From a virus, in IMG/VR virus record IMGVR_UViG_3300008259_000154, positions 1 to 40,379 of that record: 40,379 nucleotides of DNA; one strand, written 5' to 3'. Below, one piece after another: positions 13,248 through 21,791 of this stretch. Made by a program: the position numbers and the translations under genes. The stretch's first letter is position 1; the number at the start of each line of letters is the position of its first letter. The notes under the pieces were generated by a model. That model ran no database searches, had not been told where the DNA came from, and saw only the letters and a list, made by a program, of their open reading frames with translations.

Positions 13248-16235
13248 ATGAAAGATTATAGACAGTTAATCAAAGAACTACCGTCAAGAACTATCGTCTG
13301 TGCCTTCGGAGAATTTAATCCTCCAACTACAGGACATGAACTATTAGTTAAGACAGTCAATAAACTGGCAGAGCAAAGAAACTCTGACCACGTAATCTTC
13401 ACATCCCCATCTAAGAATAATTCCCTAGTAGAAGAAAAGAAGTCTCAGTATCTTAAACTGATGTTCCCGAAGACTAAGTTTAAGTTAAGCGAGTCCAAGG
13501 TTTCTTCTATTAAATCTCTATCTGAACGCTACAAAAATATTGTAGTTGTAGCAGGTAGCGAGCATAGCACAGACTTAAAGAAAGTCTTAAAAGAATATAC
13601 TAACATTGAGGTTATTTCAATCGCAGAAAAAGATCCAGATGCACTTGACTCTAAGATGAAGTCATATGCAACTAAAGGTATTTACGAAGAGTTTAGAAAG
13701 AAACTACCTAGCACAATTCGTGAACTTGATGCACGTCGTCTAATGAATGACATGCGTGAGACTATGGGACTTGACTCTGTTAAAGAACAGATCGTCTTAG
13801 TTAAAGACAAACTACGAGATGACTATTTTCGTGGTGAGGTTTTTAATGTTGGAGACATCGTTGAGTCTGATGGTGTAAAGTACACAATCGCCAAACGTGG
13901 ATCAAATCATTTATTGTTGAAAGAAAGTTCGGGTGCTCTAGTATCCAAATGGATTCATGATGTTCAACCTACGGAAGAAAAAGAAATGAACGAAGAATTA
14001 ACAGATAAGACAATCAAGGTGACTGATAAGATTAAAGTTGCTCGTATTATTGCAACTATGCTTGGTGTTGAAAATGCTGAATCATCTTCAAATCCAGAGA
14101 ATCTAGTTAATATTGCTCTTCGTAAAGTTCGTTCTAAGACTCTTAATCCAGAATCTTTAAACATTATAAACAAAATGCTACGTCTAGCTGCTGAAGTTGG
14201 AATCGAATATGATAACAATTTAGTTCCTTCAAAACTAAAGGAAGGTGTTGTTCAACCAAATGGCACTAGCCAAATTGATACACCAGTTGATGCTCCAAAA
14301 GTTATCAAAAAGATTGAAAAGAAAGCTAAAGCGCAAGGCAAACTACCGATTACATTTACTGATTTTACTAAGAACATCTACAATAGAGAAGTAGAACCAG
14401 AACCAGTTGGTGATGAACCTGACGCTGATGTTGAAAAACAAAATGATTCAGATATTGATGCTGACTTTGATACCAAAGACATGGACAGGAAAGAAGTTGG
14501 TCACACTCTAGTATCTCCAGGTGGTCAGGATAATCTACGTCGTCGTAAAATTAAATATCATCTAGGCGAACAAAAAGGCTCATACGAATTAGAAGGTGGT
14601 CATGAGAATACTGCACAGCATATTGCCACTGCATCATCAAAAGAACATGGCGCAAAGTCTAAAAAGTTGGCCAAGTCATTCTTAGATAGAATGCAGAGCA
14701 TGGCGGAAGCGAATGAACTCTCAGAAGTATCATCTGAACTATTGGCACGTTATAAGAAAGCTGCTGGTGATCAGGCATCTGCTGCAGATAAAGCTGGTGA
14801 TTACGCTAAAGGTAATAAGCGTTTCTCTGGTATTATTAAAGCAACTAAGAAACAATTGGCTAATGATGTTAAGTCTCATGTTAAAGAAGAGACTAAAGAA
14901 ACACCAACAGGAAAAATTCATAAGAAAGATGACTGGGAAGGATATCCTTCTACATTTAAAAAGAGAGATGATGATAAACTGTTGCCTTCTCAATCACGTC
15001 ACAAACTGAATAAAGTAATACCACCAAATGATAAATTAAAAGAAGAAGCTGATCCTGATGACAAGGCACTGACTAAACAAGACTTGGCTAACAAGAAAAA
15101 TAAAGGTGGCTTCAAAGGTTTTATGATTGCTAATCTGCAACGTAAATTATCTGAAGAAGCCGAACTAACCGAGTCACATGCAGAATTAAATAAACATATT
15201 TCTGAATTCTCTAAAGGTGTTAAGTCTTCATCTGCAAAACAAAGCACTTATAAGAGAGACAACAAACCTATCCACAACATGAAGCATGTTGAGACTGACT
15301 CAGATCATCAGAAAGTATTTGATCATCTAAAGAAAATGGGATACAAAAAGACTTCTGGATACGATCCAAAACCTAATGAGTTCAGTATGAGTCACAATCG
15401 TGAAGAGATGACAGCAAAAAGTGATCCAGTTCATCATTCATCTGGTATCTCTGCTCATATTGAAAGTGAGCATGGTGGTAAAACCAAAGTTCATTTCATT
15501 CATAGAAATATAAAAGAAGGTAAGATAAAGAGCAACTTTAAAATGCCTCCTGATTCTGCTCAAGAAAAGTTATATAAAAAACATCAGGAACTGAGAAAGA
15601 AAAGTGGTTTACCTGATCCAGAAGAGTATAAAAAGAAAGCAGTCGAAACCCAAAAAGAAAACAATATTGATTCTACTAAGATAAACAAACCATTCGATCC
15701 ATTCTTTGAAGAAGATGAAGGAAAGGAATTAGATTTATCTGATAAAGATATCGATCAGTTGATTGATGACTTACAAGATGACGATTTGTTAGAAACATAT
15801 GATGAAGATGAGTTATCTTTAGTTGATGAAGAGACTGGTGAAGAATTAGAACACCATCCAGATGAAGATAAGATCTCCATTATGGAAGTTCTTTCTCGTA
15901 CAGAAAGAATGAAAGCAAAGTTTCGTCTACGTAGAACTGCTTCAAAGAGAGCTAGATCTACAAAGATTGCGTTAAAGAGATATTCAAGCACTGAGACTAT
16001 AAACAAACGTGCAAGAAGATTGGCGATTATGTTAATGAAGAAACGTATGCTTCGTGGTCGTAATCCATCTCAAATTTCTGTCGGTGAAAAAGAACGTATC
16101 GAAAGAGCCATTGAAAAGAGAAAGACTATTGTTGGTAGAGTTGCAAGCAGATTAGTATCACGCATTCGTAAAGTAGAGAAAGCCAGAATGTCACACAGTA
16201 AATTTACTCAAGGAAGTCCAAATGTTTCGTTTTAA
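13248..16235 (+). CDS. Large multidomain head-associated protein with N-terminal nucleotidyltransferase
   Basis: A 995-residue protein if ATG 13248 is used (MKDYRQLIKEL, a targeting-like start); ATG 13239 would add three residues. Residues about 10-170 form a second HxGH nucleotidyltransferase (FGEFNPPTTGH), but the ISxSxxR motif is degenerate (DSKMKSYA). Next come an SH3-like stretch (FNVGDIVESDGVKYTIAKRG), acidic linkers, the module NELSEVSSELLARYKKAAGD with ADKAGD and KRFSGI, an EEAELTES site, and a very basic C-terminus rich in Arg (RRTASKRARSTK, RARRLAIMLMKKRMLRG). It reads as a mosaic of modules joined by acidic linkers with (L/I)xE sites, as expected for a prohead-processed internal protein. 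The basic tail may bind DNA. Its stop overlaps the next start. Confidence 0.75.
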   Translation: MKDYRQLIKELPSRTIVCAFGEFNPPTTGHELLVKTVNKLAEQRNSDHVIFTSPSKNNSLVEEKKSQYLKLMFPKTKFKLSESKVSSIKSLSERYKNIVVVAGSEHSTDLKKVLKEYTNIEVISIAEKDPDALDSKMKSYATKGIYEEFRKKLPSTIRELDARRLMNDMRETMGLDSVKEQIVLVKDKLRDDYFRGEVFNVGDIVESDGVKYTIAKRGSNHLLLKESSGALVSKWIHDVQPTEEKEMNEELTDKTIKVTDKIKVARIIATMLGVENAESSSNPENLVNIALRKVRSKTLNPESLNIINKMLRLAAEVGIEYDNNLVPSKLKEGVVQPNGTSQIDTPVDAPKVIKKIEKKAKAQGKLPITFTDFTKNIYNREVEPEPVGDEPDADVEKQNDSDIDADFDTKDMDRKEVGHTLVSPGGQDNLRRRKIKYHLGEQKGSYELEGGHENTAQHIATASSKEHGAKSKKLAKSFLDRMQSMAEANELSEVSSELLARYKKAAGDQASAADKAGDYAKGNKRFSGIIKATKKQLANDVKSHVKEETKETPTGKIHKKDDWEGYPSTFKKRDDDKLLPSQSRHKLNKVIPPNDKLKEEADPDDKALTKQDLANKKNKGGFKGFMIANLQRKLSEEAELTESHAELNKHISEFSKGVKSSSAKQSTYKRDNKPIHNMKHVETDSDHQKVFDHLKKMGYKKTSGYDPKPNEFSMSHNREEMTAKSDPVHHSSGISAHIESEHGGKTKVHFIHRNIKEGKIKSNFKMPPDSAQEKLYKKHQELRKKSGLPDPEEYKKKAVETQKENNIDSTKINKPFDPFFEEDEGKELDLSDKDIDQLIDDLQDDDLLETYDEDELSLVDEETGEELEHHPDEDKISIMEVLSRTERMKAKFRLRRTASKRARSTKIALKRYSSTETINKRARRLAIMLMKKRMLRGRNPSQISVGEKERIERAIEKRKTIVGRVASRLVSRIRKVEKARMSHSKFTQGSPNVSF

Positions 16236-17394
16236 TGATTACATAAATGAAACACAGATTTGTGAAACAGCCGACGCTGGTCTTGCTGCCAAAGCAGAGA
16301 AGTCTGGTGTTTCAATTGGTACACTACGTAAAGTTTATAAACGTGGTGTAGCAGCATGGAATAGTGGACATCGTCCAGGAACAACTCCACAACAATGGGG
16401 TATGGCTCGTGTAAATTCATACATCACAAAAGGTAAAGGCACATATCATGGTGCTGATAAAGATCTTCGTGAAGAAGAAGAGTTAGAAGAAGGAATCTCT
16501 AGCGTTTATCATAAAGTTATGGCAAAGCGTGCAGGAGCAAAAGCAGATCACGCATATGATATGGGTGATGAAAAAGAATTTGCCAAACATGTTGATAAGG
16601 CTGAATACCACAGAGTAAAGGCTGGTGGTAAACCAACTAAAATTAATACTGATCCAGATAAAAAATCTTTGACATATCGTGAATCAAAACTACCTGAAGT
16701 ACCAAAAGATAAAGAGTCTGGTCTTCCAAAGAAATATGTGGCAGGGTTATCTGATGCAACTGCAAAAGCAAGAGCATCACACTGGGACAAGATGGATAAG
16801 AAAAGCGATAGCGATCCATCAGCATATGAACCAGCACCTGGAGATGCAACTGCTAAAACTAAACCAAGCAAACATACTCTAAAGTATCGTGCCATGTTCG
16901 GTGAAGACATGGACGAAGAATTATATGAAGCATGCTGGGATACTCACAAGCAAGTTGGTATGAAGAAGAAAGGTAATCGTATGGTTCCTGACTGCGTACC
17001 AAAGAATGAAGAACTATCTGCCGATGAACAGTTTGATATTATTGAAGAAATGGTCATGGCTATGGCAGAAGAGTACAACATGGATCCTGAACTTGTTTGG
17101 GAAAAGTTTGAAGTTATTGACGACATTGCTCTTTATGAAGCTGCAGTTGACGCTAAGGGACATAAGTCATCTACTGGTGGACTTACACAAAAGGGTCGTG
17201 ATGCATACAATGCTAAAGGTGCTAATCTACAAGCACCAGTTACTACTCCTCCATCTAAATTAAAGGCTGGTAGTAAAGCTGCCAATCGTCGTAAATCTTT
17301 CTGTGCTCGCATGGGTGGTATGGAAGGTCCAATGAAGAAACCAAATGGCGAGCCAAGTCGTAAAGCACTCGCACTAAGAAAGTGGAACTGTTAA
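16222..17394 (+). CDS. DUF5824/DUF6321-like virion-associated protein
   Basis: A 390-residue modular protein. After a targeting-like start (MFRFNDYINET), residues about 20-75 (KSGVSIGTLRKVYKRGVAAW, GTTPQQWGMARVNSYI) match the phage DUF5824 pattern. The middle holds acidic linkers and a short module (YDMGDEKEFAKHVDKAEYH). Around 240 is HKQVGMKKKGNRMVPDCVPK, a segment common in T4-like phage proteins. The C-terminus (RRKSFCARMGGMEGPMKKPN, ALALRKWNC) matches DUF6321. DUF names are from memory. Like its neighbours it looks like a mosaic assembled from small domains. Function is unknown; incorporation in the head is inferred. It overlaps the upstream gene by 14 bases. Confidence 0.75.
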   Translation: MFRFNDYINETQICETADAGLAAKAEKSGVSIGTLRKVYKRGVAAWNSGHRPGTTPQQWGMARVNSYITKGKGTYHGADKDLREEEELEEGISSVYHKVMAKRAGAKADHAYDMGDEKEFAKHVDKAEYHRVKAGGKPTKINTDPDKKSLTYRESKLPEVPKDKESGLPKKYVAGLSDATAKARASHWDKMDKKSDSDPSAYEPAPGDATAKTKPSKHTLKYRAMFGEDMDEELYEACWDTHKQVGMKKKGNRMVPDCVPKNEELSADEQFDIIEEMVMAMAEEYNMDPELVWEKFEVIDDIALYEAAVDAKGHKSSTGGLTQKGRDAYNAKGANLQAPVTTPPSKLKAGSKAANRRKSFCARMGGMEGPMKKPNGEPSRKALALRKWNC

Positions 17395-17395
17395 T

Positions 17396-17872
17396 ATGTC
17401 AGGTAAACACATTATACAACATACAGAAACTGAAATAGTTTTTAAGTGTTATATTACTGATACAAATGGTGGAACTATTGATTTAAGTTTGCAGAATGAT
17501 ATGACAAAATCTACTCAGGTATATGTTACACCAACATCAATACCAGATGAAACGAGTGGAGCTTTTGTTCAATATACTGGATCAAGAGTTTATATTACTG
17601 AACTTTGGTGGGGTTGTAAACATAATAAACATTGGGATGTTGCTAGATTACTAGATGCTACTCCTACTTTACACAATCATTACTATTTGGTTAACGCTGG
17701 ATATTTTGACTACACGGGATTCGCTGATAGAGTTTACGCTAATAAAGATATTAGATTAGTAGCAGATGGTCCAGCACACTTAATTATTAAATTAAGAAAA
17801 GAAGGTTGGAATCCAAAAGTCGAGACTGCTCAATTTGGTCCATACGATAATCAAAGCGTGGTAGGTTCATAA
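17396..17872 (+). CDS. Putative virion structural protein, beta-rich
   Basis: A 158-residue, beta-rich protein with no cysteine cluster, signal peptide or membrane span. It has aromatic segments (ITELWWGCKHNKHWDVARLL, YYLVNAGYFDYTG) and a C-terminal strand (AHLIIKLRKEGWNPKVETAQFGPYDNQ). The pattern resembles small structural proteins of marine T4-like phages, and its place between modular head proteins and a Dps supports a virion role. A specific function is not recognisable. It starts right after the upstream TAA, and its stop overlaps the Dps start (TAATG). Confidence 0.7.
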   Translation: MSGKHIIQHTETEIVFKCYITDTNGGTIDLSLQNDMTKSTQVYVTPTSIPDETSGAFVQYTGSRVYITELWWGCKHNKHWDVARLLDATPTLHNHYYLVNAGYFDYTGFADRVYANKDIRLVADGPAHLIIKLRKEGWNPKVETAQFGPYDNQSVVGS

Positions 17873-18321
17873 TGAATGAATTAAAATTAGCACTTAAAAT
17901 TGTTCTAGCCGATAAGTTCTTTATGTATTTTAAGGCTCATTCCTACCACTGGAATGTTGAGGGGATGTTCTTCTCTCAGTTCCATGAGTTCTTCGGTAAT
18001 ATCTACGAAGATGTTTATGGTTCGATTGATACTGCTGCAGAAGAATTAAGAGCATTGGATGAGTATGCTCCGATCTCTATCGAAGAAGCCCACAAATTTA
18101 AAACTATTAATGAAGATGAAGAAAGACCTTCATCTGTTACTGCTATGTTACAAAACTTGCAAGATGCGAACACTAAAGTAATTGATAGCCTAAATAAATT
18201 ATTCGAGTTAGCGAATTCACAAAACGAACAAGGATTGGCAGACTGGGCTGCAGGAAGAATAGATTCACATAAGAAACATGCTTGGATGATTCGTGCAAGT
18301 TTAAAGAAAACAGAGGGATAA
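17872..18321 (+). CDS. Dps-like ferritin
   Basis: A 149-residue four-helix protein of the Dps/ferritin-like family. The first helix carries FKAHSYHWNVEG (H in YHWN and nearby), followed by QFHEFFGNIYEDVYGSIDTAAEELRALD, which holds the Dps-type ferroxidase residues (H, D and E with x3 and x7 spacing across a subunit interface). Known role: 12-mer cages that oxidise iron with H2O2 and can protect or compact DNA. A phage copy inside a block of head-associated genes could protect packaged DNA or manage iron during infection. It is coupled on the upstream side (TAATG), with one base to the next gene. Confidence 0.85.
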   Translation: MNELKLALKIVLADKFFMYFKAHSYHWNVEGMFFSQFHEFFGNIYEDVYGSIDTAAEELRALDEYAPISIEEAHKFKTINEDEERPSSVTAMLQNLQDANTKVIDSLNKLFELANSQNEQGLADWAAGRIDSHKKHAWMIRASLKKTEG

Positions 18322-18322
18322 A

Positions 18323-20812
18323 ATGAATTATACAAAATTTATGGAAGCATTGAAAGGTAAACAGCATAAGATCGACAAGAACAAAAATGGTAAGATCGAT
18401 GCCCATGACTTTAAATTGCTTCAAAAAGAAGAAGCAGAACAACTTGAAGAAGGTTTAGATCCGTCTGAAGTTGCTGGCAATCCACGCATGTATAGTGCTG
18501 ACACTGTAAAGAAAGCATTCTATCATAAGAAAGCATCTGCTGGCGATAAAGAATCTTTGGCTCGCCACTTAGATCGTCACCATGGTAATAAAGATTGGCG
18601 CAAATCAGTTAAAGAAGAAGCAGAGCTAACAGAGGCAACAGTCAAATCTGATAAAGTAGTTCATACTAGAACTGGTGCCGATGGTGCCAAGTACCATATT
18701 ATGCAAGACTCTCCAAGTGATTACTCTATCCATAGAGAGCACAACGGTAAAACTAAACACATCGATACGTATGGTTCACTAAATCGTGCCAAGTCTGTAT
18801 TAGACAACGAAGTTAAAGAAGAAGTTGAGCAAATTGATTATCTTTTAGAATATCCTGAAGATCTACAGAAGATGAAGAAAGCTGACTCATATAAAGTTGG
18901 TGACAAAGTCTTTACAAAAGTTGGTGGCAAATGGCACAAGGGGCATGTCACAACTCCGTTGAATAAAGCTGGTAATCACGGAGTCAAATTCCAACATAAT
19001 GGAAAAACTCATTCTTATGTAAGTTCACCCGACCAACTTAGATTGCATGTTGAAGAAGTTGAACATATTGATGAGATTGATATGAGCAAGACATTGGCTG
19101 CTTTTAATAAAGACAAACCTCACTATGCTCAGGCAAAGATTGACACAAGAACATCTGCAGAGCGTAGAGCAGAAACAGATAAAAAACTAGCTGCACAGAA
19201 AAAACCATTCTCTCCAACAAAAATGTCTCCTACATCAAAAGATGATATGAATAAACAGATTGCAAAATCTTATGCAGATCATAAACCAGGACAGTATGTT
19301 GGTGACAGCTACGAACTAAATGGAGAAGTAATGAGCGAAGAATCATTAGACGAGAAACTAAACCCATCAATGGGTGCTGGTGAGTATATCAAAGACTTCC
19401 AGAAATCAGACGCACCACAATTCGCTGGTAAATCTAAAGAGAAGCGTCGTGTCATGGGCATTGCTGCTTACTTGAGTGCTAAGAGTAAGATGAAAGAAGA
19501 AGCAGAGCTAACAGAAGCAACAGTTAAGACACAAAAGTATTCATGGGGAACTATGAAAACTATTCACCATGGTTCTTCTTTCTCTATTCCTCTGCACCCA
19601 GAACATCACCAAGAGATTGCTAAGTTAAAAGATCAGCAAGAGCATAAGTTTAAAGATGAAACAGGTCGTCACTGGACTGCTAAACGTATGGGTGATGATG
19701 TTCATCTACACTCTGCTAATGATGGTCCAAAGACTAAGGTCAAACATTCTGACCTAGTAGAAAGCCATGCCCCAGTTGCTCCAGTTCCAGATAAGAAATA
19801 TATTAAAGGTACTCCAGAAAACATAGCATACAAAGCGACTAAGCAGCCAAGAGTTGGGCATCCAACTGGTCAATCAAATAAATTACCTATGAGTCAAGCT
19901 GCAGCTGTATTGGCTGCAGAGGAAACAGAAATAGAAGAATCAAGTGCTCATAAGAAACTAGCTACATTCTTTAAAAATAGAGAAATAGCACAAAGAGCAT
20001 TCAAAAAATTAACTGGTGGATCAGATGAAGATCAACTTAAAGATCTCCAAAAGAGAGTAGGTGTTCCAGTCACTGGTAAGAAACCAGTAAAGGAAGACAT
20101 TAGCGAAGAAGATAAAAAGAAAAACGATCTTCCATTTGATGGTCCATACTCTAAAACTAAAGGAACTACCACAGACAAGTCTGGTGCAGTTCACACACCA
20201 ATGAGTCGTGCAAGACATCTAGCAAAAATGGCTATGAAAAAAATGACAAAAGAAGATATCGAAGAAGCTGCTCCTGTAACAGTTAAAGTTAATCATGCTT
20301 TAGAAGCACCACATGAAGAAGAATGGGAAGCTACTGGTATCTGCCCAGAACACAATAAAAAAGATTGCCACGAATGCGGAAAGGCTGGTATGAAAGAACA
20401 AGTTGAAGAGATTCAAGAAAAATCAGATCAAGCAAAACAAAACAAAACAATGAAGAATTTAATGGCTGCATCTAAAGGTGCTAGGCTAAATCGTGATTCT
20501 GGTTTGAAGTTAACTCCAGGAGATACTGGTCACTCAAATGCTCAACAAATGAATAAAGCACTTGGACGCCATGCGATGAGAGAAAACGAAGGACTAAAAT
20601 CCTATAAAGAATTTATGATGATGCTTGAATACGAGTCAGATAAATCTGGTAGTTATAAGCACAAAGGCACTTATGGATCTGAGTATGCTAAAAAAGAACG
20701 TGAGAAAGATGAAGAAGGATTCGATAGCGAACCAACTAAGCGTGGTCCGAAAATGGGATCTAAGCGTGGTCCGAAAGCTAATCTAGGCAGTTCTAAACTG
20801 CATACAAAATAA
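18323..20812 (+). CDS. Modular head-associated protein with EF-hand and repeated protease-like sites
   Basis: An 829-residue mosaic. Near the N-terminus is a full EF-hand-like calcium loop, DKNKNGKIDAHD (18-29). Small basic or SH3-like modules follow (KYHIMQDSPSDYSI, YKVGDKVFTKVGGKWHKGHV, TGRHWTAKRMGDDVHLH), separated by acidic linkers containing (L/I)xE sites: AELTE/A twice, DLVE/S, EIEE/S, DIEE/A and EIQE/K. A CPEHNKKDCHECGK segment near residue 675 looks like a zinc knuckle. SYKEFMMMLEYE near the end resembles the targeting motif in a C-terminal place. The tail has a repeated KRGPK. It is probably an internal head protein processed by the prohead protease; individual module roles are unknown. 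Confidence 0.75.
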   Translation: MNYTKFMEALKGKQHKIDKNKNGKIDAHDFKLLQKEEAEQLEEGLDPSEVAGNPRMYSADTVKKAFYHKKASAGDKESLARHLDRHHGNKDWRKSVKEEAELTEATVKSDKVVHTRTGADGAKYHIMQDSPSDYSIHREHNGKTKHIDTYGSLNRAKSVLDNEVKEEVEQIDYLLEYPEDLQKMKKADSYKVGDKVFTKVGGKWHKGHVTTPLNKAGNHGVKFQHNGKTHSYVSSPDQLRLHVEEVEHIDEIDMSKTLAAFNKDKPHYAQAKIDTRTSAERRAETDKKLAAQKKPFSPTKMSPTSKDDMNKQIAKSYADHKPGQYVGDSYELNGEVMSEESLDEKLNPSMGAGEYIKDFQKSDAPQFAGKSKEKRRVMGIAAYLSAKSKMKEEAELTEATVKTQKYSWGTMKTIHHGSSFSIPLHPEHHQEIAKLKDQQEHKFKDETGRHWTAKRMGDDVHLHSANDGPKTKVKHSDLVESHAPVAPVPDKKYIKGTPENIAYKATKQPRVGHPTGQSNKLPMSQAAAVLAAEETEIEESSAHKKLATFFKNREIAQRAFKKLTGGSDEDQLKDLQKRVGVPVTGKKPVKEDISEEDKKKNDLPFDGPYSKTKGTTTDKSGAVHTPMSRARHLAKMAMKKMTKEDIEEAAPVTVKVNHALEAPHEEEWEATGICPEHNKKDCHECGKAGMKEQVEEIQEKSDQAKQNKTMKNLMAASKGARLNRDSGLKLTPGDTGHSNAQQMNKALGRHAMRENEGLKSYKEFMMMLEYESDKSGSYKHKGTYGSEYAKKEREKDEEGFDSEPTKRGPKMGSKRGPKANLGSSKLHTK
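18611..18645 (+). repeat. 35-base direct repeat, copy 1 (encodes KEEAELTEATVK)
   Basis: Differs from the copy at 19493-19527 at only two synonymous positions. It encodes an acidic linker with an LTE/A site that resembles the T4 gp21 consensus. Confidence 0.8.
19493..19527 (+). repeat. 35-base direct repeat, copy 2 (encodes KEEAELTEATVK)
   Basis: Second copy of the linker repeat, 882 bases (294 codons) after the first, in the same frame. A diverged third version (EEAELTES) occurs in the 995-residue protein near 15150. Confidence 0.8.
20736..20776 (+). repeat. Tandem 17-base repeat encoding KRGPK twice
   Basis: CTAAGCGTGGTCCGAAA occurs at 20736-20752 and again at 20760-20776. It encodes a basic Gly-Pro tail that might contact DNA. 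It resembles but does not equal an AT-hook (which needs RGRP). Confidence 0.7.
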
Positions 20813-20828
20813 ATTTAAGGAGAACAAA

Positions 20829-21356
20829 ATGGCACTATGGACAAATGTTGACGAAGAAGCAGGTAAACCAAAATACCTATCTTCAGGTGATCTAACAAAT
20901 ACTGTTGGTATTAACGCTGAAGAAGCGACTGCTAATGGACTTACTGCTGGTTGGAATTTAAAAACAACTGGTACTGGTGATCGTTCAGGTCGTGTATTTC
21001 ACGAAGTGTTGGTTGCAATGGGCTCAATGACTGGTGACAATGATACAATTGCACCAGAAATTACTATCACTGTACAACCAGCTAACGTATCTGTTACTGC
21101 TCCAGCAACTGCTACATTTAGCGTAACTGCTACTCGTACTGGTACTGGTACAATTGGATATCAATGGCAGATTCAACAAGAAGGTGCAGGCGCATGGACT
21201 GACATCTCTGGAGCAACTTCAGCATCATATACTACTGGCGCAACAGCGACTGGTGATGGCGCAGGTGCAACAGATGGTGACAAGTATCGTGTTCTAGTAT
21301 CTCTAGCAGGTGCTGATACTAAGACTTCTACAGCAGCAACATTAACTGTAGCGTAA
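20829..21356 (+). CDS. Ig-like domain structural protein
   Basis: A 175-residue protein. The N-terminal part (MALWTNVDEEAGKPKYLS, GLTAGWNL, HEVLVAMGSM) is typical of small decoration proteins in marine T4-like phages. The C-terminal 85 residues form an Ig-like domain: ITVQPANVSVTAPATATFSV, then YQWQIQQ, WTDISGATSASYTT, and DKYRVLVS with the final strand AATLTV. Phage Ig-like domains sit on capsid or tail surfaces and may bind host-surface or mucus glycans. Strong RBS (AAGGAG), standing 16 bases after the modular protein. A clear terminator follows, so it ends the head-gene transcription unit. Confidence 0.8.
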   Translation: MALWTNVDEEAGKPKYLSSGDLTNTVGINAEEATANGLTAGWNLKTTGTGDRSGRVFHEVLVAMGSMTGDNDTIAPEITITVQPANVSVTAPATATFSVTATRTGTGTIGYQWQIQQEGAGAWTDISGATSASYTTGATATGDGAGATDGDKYRVLVSLAGADTKTSTAATLTVA

Positions 21357-21369
21357 TAAATAGAGTGTA

Positions 21370-21391
21370 AGTGGGGAGATTCCTCCCCACT
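21370..21391 (+). terminator. Rho-independent terminator after the Ig-like gene
   Basis: Perfect 9-bp stem AGTGGGGAG/CTCCCCACT with loop ATTC, followed by CTGTTTATT. It closes the virion-gene block. Confidence 0.8.
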
Positions 21392-21410
21392 CTGTTTATT
21401 GTGGAACTAT

Positions 21411-21791
21411 ATGGTTAGTGAAAAGCTGAATGATAATAATTTTTTAGTATATGCAATGCATAATTATGATAACCCTCAGTGTCATAGTATACTGGAGTTT
21501 GAAGAAGATATGAAAAGATTTTTATATCTCAAGAAGTTGTTATCGAGGTATAAAAATAATGGTGAATTAAGAGAAAGATTGATACTTAATCATATCATCG
21601 TTCTTTATAACATCTTCGGTGAATCTGCTACACGCATGTTGTTCTATAAAATAGATTCATCATGCTGGGATACGCTGGTAACATTTTTAGTATATCTTGA
21701 GAGGATGCCTGATGAATTACCAGAATTTGGTATTGTCACATCGAGCATTATGTTAGACGAAAATATCATAAACACGTTAAGGGCTATATGA
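21411..21791 (+). CDS. Conserved T4-like phage protein, 126 residues
   Basis: A 126-residue helical protein with the pattern NFLVYAMHNYDNPQCHSILEFEEDM, LSRYKNNGELRERLILNHIIVLYNIFG and ATRMLFYKI, which I associate with conserved hypothetical proteins of T4-like phages. Function is unknown. I chose ATG 21411 over an in-frame TTG at 21399, which lies next to the terminator. The stop overlaps the next start (ATGA). It is the first gene after the terminator, and no obvious sigma70 promoter is seen, so a late box (AATAAATA at 21355-21362) or read-through may drive it. Confidence 0.75.
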   Translation: MVSEKLNDNNFLVYAMHNYDNPQCHSILEFEEDMKRFLYLKKLLSRYKNNGELRERLILNHIIVLYNIFGESATRMLFYKIDSSCWDTLVTFLVYLERMPDELPEFGIVTSSIMLDENIINTLRAI

